64,000 nt of DNA from Alphaproteobacteria bacterium. GTDB taxonomy: Bacteria > Pseudomonadota > Alphaproteobacteria > Acetobacterales > Acetobacteraceae. A program made the translations under genes and the position numbers. Below the pieces are notes generated by a model. That model was not told the origin of the DNA and did not search any database. It saw only the letters and a program-made list of their open reading frames with translations. Where the stretch lies: positions 1 to 64,000 of the forward strand of contig JAPLOI010000084.1 of the NCBI GenBank assembly GCA_026400815.1. The letters are read 5' to 3'. Of the stretch, positions 61,050 through 64,000 are shown piece after piece (position 1 is the stretch's first letter; each line of letters starts with the position of its first letter).

Positions 61050-62228
61050 TCAAGGTGCACCGCGCCGCGCCCGCTGCCACTCCAGGAACTGCTGGAACAG
61101 CCGTTCCCGCTCCGCCCCGCCCATCGCCGCCCCGCCCGCGCCCGGCTGCCGGGCCGTGAACGCCTCGAACTCCCCCCGCAGCGGCCCCGCCATCCGCTGC
61201 CGGTCCAGCCATTCCTGCGCCGCGGCAAACCGGGTCCAGCCCGGCACCGCGGCCGCGATGTTCACCTCGCGCCACTTCGGGTGCCGCGGAGGCTGGCGGA
61301 ACGCATCGAACTTATCGAAGAAATCACCCACGAATCGCGCCACCCGCCGGTAGCGGTCCGTGGCGGCCGGCCAGCCATACACCGCCATCACCGCCCCCAC
61401 GGCGATCGTCTCCACCTCCGCCCCCTCGGCCACCAGCCCAGGATAGGCCTCGTGGCTCAGGCTCGAAGGCAGATAGGTCTCCAGCAGCGCCGGCGTCATC
61501 GCCACCGGCAGGAAGTGCAGCCCCAACCCGCGCTCCAACCCGCCGAACAGCCGCGCCGGCTTGCCCGCCACATACACCATGGCCGCGATCTTGCCGGCCT
61601 TGAGCTTCTCCAGCGCGCTCGCCTGGTCATCATGCGCCGGCAGCACCTTCACCCGCAGCAGGTCGAACACCAGCCCCGCCGTCATCGCCGTCCCGCTGCC
61701 CCGTACGTCAAAGTTCACCGTCTTGCCCGCCAGGTCCTCCAGCCGCCCGATCTCGGCCCGCGCCAGGATATGCACCTCCTCGTCGTACAGCTTGGCGATG
61801 TACTGCACCGCGCTCTCCACCCCCGGCAGCAGCCGGTCCCGCCGCGCGAAGGCCAGCACGTCCGACTGCACAATGCCGATATCGATCCCCCGCAGCAGAA
61901 GGATATCCCGCAGGTTCTGCACCGACCCCTTGCCAATCAACGCCAGCACCCGCAGCCGGTCCCCGTCGTCCAGCACCGAGGCCAGGTCGGCGGCCACGCG
62001 GATATAAGTCCCGTCCACCCCGCCCGAGATCACCCCCACGGTGCCCCAGTTGGCCCGCGAAACCGGGTCCTGCGGCACTGCCCCCATGGGCGCAACCGGG
62101 GGCGCAACCGGGGGCACAACCAGGGGCGCCACTGGGGCCACCACTGGGGCCACCACCGGGGCCGCCGCCTGCCCCCCGGCCAGCAGGCCCAACCCCATCG
62201 CCAGCACACCGCGCCTGAGCACACTCAT
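61050..62228 (-). CDS. TAXI-family (TRAP-type) solute-binding protein
   Basis: The 392-aa periplasmic protein has a signal sequence (about 1-22), a Pro/Val/Ala repeat tract (about 24-47) and a TAXI/NMT1-like binding domain (TVGVISGGVDGTYIRVAADL, LALIGKGSVQNLRDILLLRGIDIGI, GKTVNFDVRGSGTAMTA). Such proteins feed TRAP transporters, but no membrane subunits follow. It begins 6 bp after the ExeA-like ATPase gene, so the two form a probable operon, an unusual pairing. Confidence 0.78.
   Translation of the reverse strand: MSVLRRGVLAMGLGLLAGGQAAAPVVAPVVAPVAPLVVPPVAPPVAPMGAVPQDPVSRANWGTVGVISGGVDGTYIRVAADLASVLDDGDRLRVLALIGKGSVQNLRDILLLRGIDIGIVQSDVLAFARRDRLLPGVESAVQYIAKLYDEEVHILARAEIGRLEDLAGKTVNFDVRGSGTAMTAGLVFDLLRVKVLPAHDDQASALEKLKAGKIAAMVYVAGKPARLFGGLERGLGLHFLPVAMTPALLETYLPSSLSHEAYPGLVAEGAEVETIAVGAVMAVYGWPAATDRYRRVARFVGDFFDKFDAFRQPPRHPKWREVNIAAAVPGWTRFAAAQEWLDRQRMAGPLRGEFEAFTARQPGAGGAAMGGAERERLFQQFLEWQRARRGAP
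62088..62159. repeat. 12-bp tandem repeat, 6 units
   Basis: Six 12-bp units in register (GGGCGCAACCGG, twice, then variants ending GGCCACCACCGG). They encode the repeated Pro/Val/Ala linker of the TAXI protein, 4 codons per unit. The unit length keeps the frame, so copy number can change without breaking the gene. Confidence 0.85.
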
Positions 62229-62234
62229 TCTCCC

Positions 62235-63683
62235 TTACCGTTCCAGTTCCTGGGCGCGCCGGTACCACCGGGCCGCCGTTGCCGCGTCGCCCACGATCCC
62301 GCGGCCGCCCATCGCCGTCAGGGCCTCCGGGTCATAGGTCCGCGCCATGGCCGTCGCCGCGGCCGCGCTGCCACCGGCCGCCGCCCGCCCATACGAAAGC
62401 CGCGCCCCGGAGATGTCCCCAACCGCAAGCAGCTGGTCGCCCCGCTTCACCAGCATCTCGGTCATCCCTGGCTCCGCCGTGCTCGGCACGGGCCGCGGGT
62501 TGGCGGGGGCGGCCACGACCACCTCGATCGCACCCGGCTCCAGCACCGCTGGCGGCGGCAGGTCCACAAGCCCCGGCCAGTCGCTATGGTCCACCGGCAC
62601 CATTTCCACCTGGGCGGCAGCGTCCTGGATATCGGGCGCGGCAGCCACCGGCGCGGGCGGTTCCACAGTCACTTCGGCCACCGCCGCCTCCGGCGCCGCC
62701 ACGGCAAGCTCGGGCACTTCCTCCGGCGGCAACCCGGCACGGTCCACCGGCGTGCCAGCCAGATCCAATGCGGCCAGGGCGGGGGGCACGTCCGGTGCCG
62801 CCGGTTCGGTGGCGGTGGCCGCCAGCGGCAGTGCCACGCTGGCAGCCTCGCGCGGGCGGTCCCAGCCGCTGGGAAACTGCCAGGTCACGGGGATGCCCGC
62901 CGTCCCCATCACCAGGGCTCCGGCCAGCACCACGCGACGAGCCACCCCGCCGCCGCCACGCCGGACCGGCTGCAGCATGGCGGGCCCCACCGGTGGCAGC
63001 CAGGGCGGAGGAGGCGCGGCGACCGCCGGGATTTCCTCAAGGCCATCGAGCGCTATCCGCGCCCGGACGAGCCGGCCGCGCTTCCCGGGACCGTCATCGT
63101 GAAAAATGTCCCAGAAATCAGGACGACCCGCGAACACCACCCGCCCTCGATACGGCTGCCCGTGGCCCAGCACCGCCGCCAGGCGAAAGAACTCCACCGC
63201 GTCGGCCTGCAGGTTCTGCGCGTTGTCCACCGTCACCACGCTGCCGCCGGGGCCATCCCCGCCGGGCGGGGCGATTCCGGTCAGCATATCCAGCAGCTCG
63301 TCGATTCCGGGCGGGGGCCCCTCGGCTGCCGGGGCGGGCGAGATCTGGGCCAGCAGGTCCCGCAAGGCCAGCCTCGTGCCGGGCATGGGCATGCCGTCCA
63401 CCCGAACCACGCGTACGCCCGCCTGCTCCAGCTCGGCGGCCACTCGGTCCAGCACCCTGGTCTTGCCCGCGCCCTCCGGGCCGGTAAGCGCGACCAGCGA
63501 ATGCCCCTCCGCGATCGCCGCCAGCACCTGCTGCAACGCCGCATCGCACCGCTCGTCGAGCGGTATAGGCGCGGACAGCGTCACGGCGCCGCGCACGCAG
63601 GCGTGAAGCCCTGTCGGCCGCCAACGGGTTGGCCGATCGCAGGCGTCATACGGCGTCGCCGCCCGATAAAACCCAAACTCCAT
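62235..63683 (-). CDS. ExeA-like AAA ATPase with transmembrane helix and Sel1-like tail
   Basis: The 482-aa protein has an N-terminal ATPase domain (Walker A LTGPEGAGKTR, Walker B-like SVVTVDNAQNL, and GRVVFAGRPDFWD), a single membrane helix (VVLAGALVMGTAGIPVTWQ, about residue 255), a long Pro/Ala/Glu-rich periplasmic linker and a C-terminal Sel1/TPR-like repeat (GDAATAARWYRRAQEL). ExeA-like proteins assist assembly of secretion machinery in the envelope. ATG 63683 is used. No secretion genes are visible in this window; its operon partner is the TAXI protein. Confidence 0.72.
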   Translation of the reverse strand: MEFGFYRAATPYDACDRPTRWRPTGLHACVRGAVTLSAPIPLDERCDAALQQVLAAIAEGHSLVALTGPEGAGKTRVLDRVAAELEQAGVRVVRVDGMPMPGTRLALRDLLAQISPAPAAEGPPPGIDELLDMLTGIAPPGGDGPGGSVVTVDNAQNLQADAVEFFRLAAVLGHGQPYRGRVVFAGRPDFWDIFHDDGPGKRGRLVRARIALDGLEEIPAVAAPPPPWLPPVGPAMLQPVRRGGGGVARRVVLAGALVMGTAGIPVTWQFPSGWDRPREAASVALPLAATATEPAAPDVPPALAALDLAGTPVDRAGLPPEEVPELAVAAPEAAVAEVTVEPPAPVAAAPDIQDAAAQVEMVPVDHSDWPGLVDLPPPAVLEPGAIEVVVAAPANPRPVPSTAEPGMTEMLVKRGDQLLAVGDISGARLSYGRAAAGGSAAAATAMARTYDPEALTAMGGRGIVGDAATAARWYRRAQELER

Positions 63684-63690
63684 GCTCCAA

Positions 63691-63716
63691 GAACACAAGT
63701 GTAGACGATCGTGTTC
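63691..63716. promoter_or_regulatory. Possible operator upstream of the ATPase gene
   Basis: GAACAC at 63691-63696 and GTGTTC at 63711-63716 are inverted half-sites 14 nt apart, located 8-33 bp upstream of the ATPase ATG. The surrounding 110 bp are AT-rich compared with the rest, fitting a divergent promoter region with the gene at 63902. Weak evidence. Confidence 0.35.
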
Positions 63717-63901
63717 ACAGAATTTCTCGCCTTTCACCAGAATAACATCAGGCCCTTCGAACATCCAGAACCCACATTGCCAACATCATGATGGCAATGA
63801 CTTTCCGCTGGCACCCTTCTGGACAACGGGGCGGCGCACCGGCACGCTCCTCCCACGCGGCGCCGCCGCCGGGGCGGCATCTTCCGAGCACGAGGCGTGA
63901 C

Positions 63902-64000
63902 ATGAAATTCCCCGAAACCGGCCAACCCGCCGACCGCATCGCCGCCCTCATGGACGAGATGAAGGCGAACGACGCCAAATGGCGCGAAGGCCGCGTCCCC
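63902..64000 (+). CDS. Partial gene, probable PLP-dependent decarboxylase N-terminus
   Basis: The frame from ATG 63902 is cut by the window end after 33 codons: MKFPETGQPADRIAALMDEM, then a segment ending KWREGRVP. The start with a Gly-rich FPETG and the WREGRVP end resemble, from memory, the N-terminus of sphingosine-phosphate-lyase-like/group II PLP decarboxylases. Only the missing part could confirm this. Confidence 0.4.
   Translation, partial: MKFPETGQPADRIAALMDEMKANDAKWREGRVP

Overview
The window is about 64 kb of very GC-rich DNA (roughly 70 % by eye) with densely packed, mostly intact genes. The gene order murA / hisG / hisD / infA / maf / RNase-E/G / yacG / tRNA-Phe, a short-form HisG, PEP-CTERM proteins, a CYP153 P450 and the general look of the proteins point to an alphaproteobacterium, most likely Acetobacteraceae (Rhodospirillales). 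This is a judgement from gene content; no rRNA gene is present to confirm it. No complete phage or insertion sequence is visible.

Layout. 1-1340: the end of a decayed integrated element (a degraded tyrosine recombinase next to the 3' end of a tRNA-Thr gene). 1445-8270: conserved hypotheticals, a gluconolactonase-like protein, a CYP153-type P450 with an HD-domain protein, a PEP-CTERM protein, an OpgC-like membrane protein and dCTP deaminase. 8360-14489: housekeeping block (murA, hisG, hisD, infA, maf, a frameshifted RNase E/G gene, yacG, tRNA-Phe). 14580-15716: a zinc-type dehydrogenase. 15717-22966: a seven-gene minus-strand catabolic operon (M20 amidohydrolase, NanE, BadF-type sugar kinase, gamma-glutamyltransferase, dienelactone hydrolase, MFS transporter, 3-hydroxyisobutyrate-dehydrogenase-like enzyme). 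23019-35837: a second PEP-CTERM protein, a small (p)ppGpp-hydrolase-like protein, a second M20 enzyme, a GH43-like protein, an anchored trypsin-like protease, a CoA-transferase, L-serine dehydratase, a DUF155/RMD1-like protein, an RTX protein, TauE and an aldo/keto reductase.

36005-46628 is the most striking region: six consecutive paralogous GMC-type FAD dehydrogenases, all with a C-x5-C-x3-C motif matching the 3Fe-4S site of FAD-glucose dehydrogenase, followed by one gene for a gluconate-2-dehydrogenase subunit-3-like small protein. No cytochrome subunit and no twin-arginine signal are visible, so one small subunit may serve six catalytic subunits. Several intergenic gaps in the array hold long inverted repeats.

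46842-64000: GST, a polytopic membrane protein overlapping an aminotransferase, an MFS transporter, an ABC1/UbiB-type kinase overlapping oligoendopeptidase F, an acyl-CoA ligase, a BrnA-like antitoxin beside a 5'-truncated BrnT toxin, a PhyH dioxygenase, a DUF559 nuclease, an ExeA-like ATPase with a TAXI-type binding protein, and the start of a probable PLP-dependent enzyme.

Two cross-cutting patterns stand out. First, three scattered small hypothetical genes (9831, 33272, 60315) each have a near-consensus sigma70-like promoter whose -10 box ends only 6-7 nt before the ATG, predicting leaderless mRNAs. Second, the intergenic spaces carry several palindromic repeat families: a GGGGCC double hairpin (4 copies), a C-run/G-run element often beside it (5 copies), a paired AT-rich hairpin element (3 copies), a 29-bp repeat (2 copies), and the repeats between the GMC genes.
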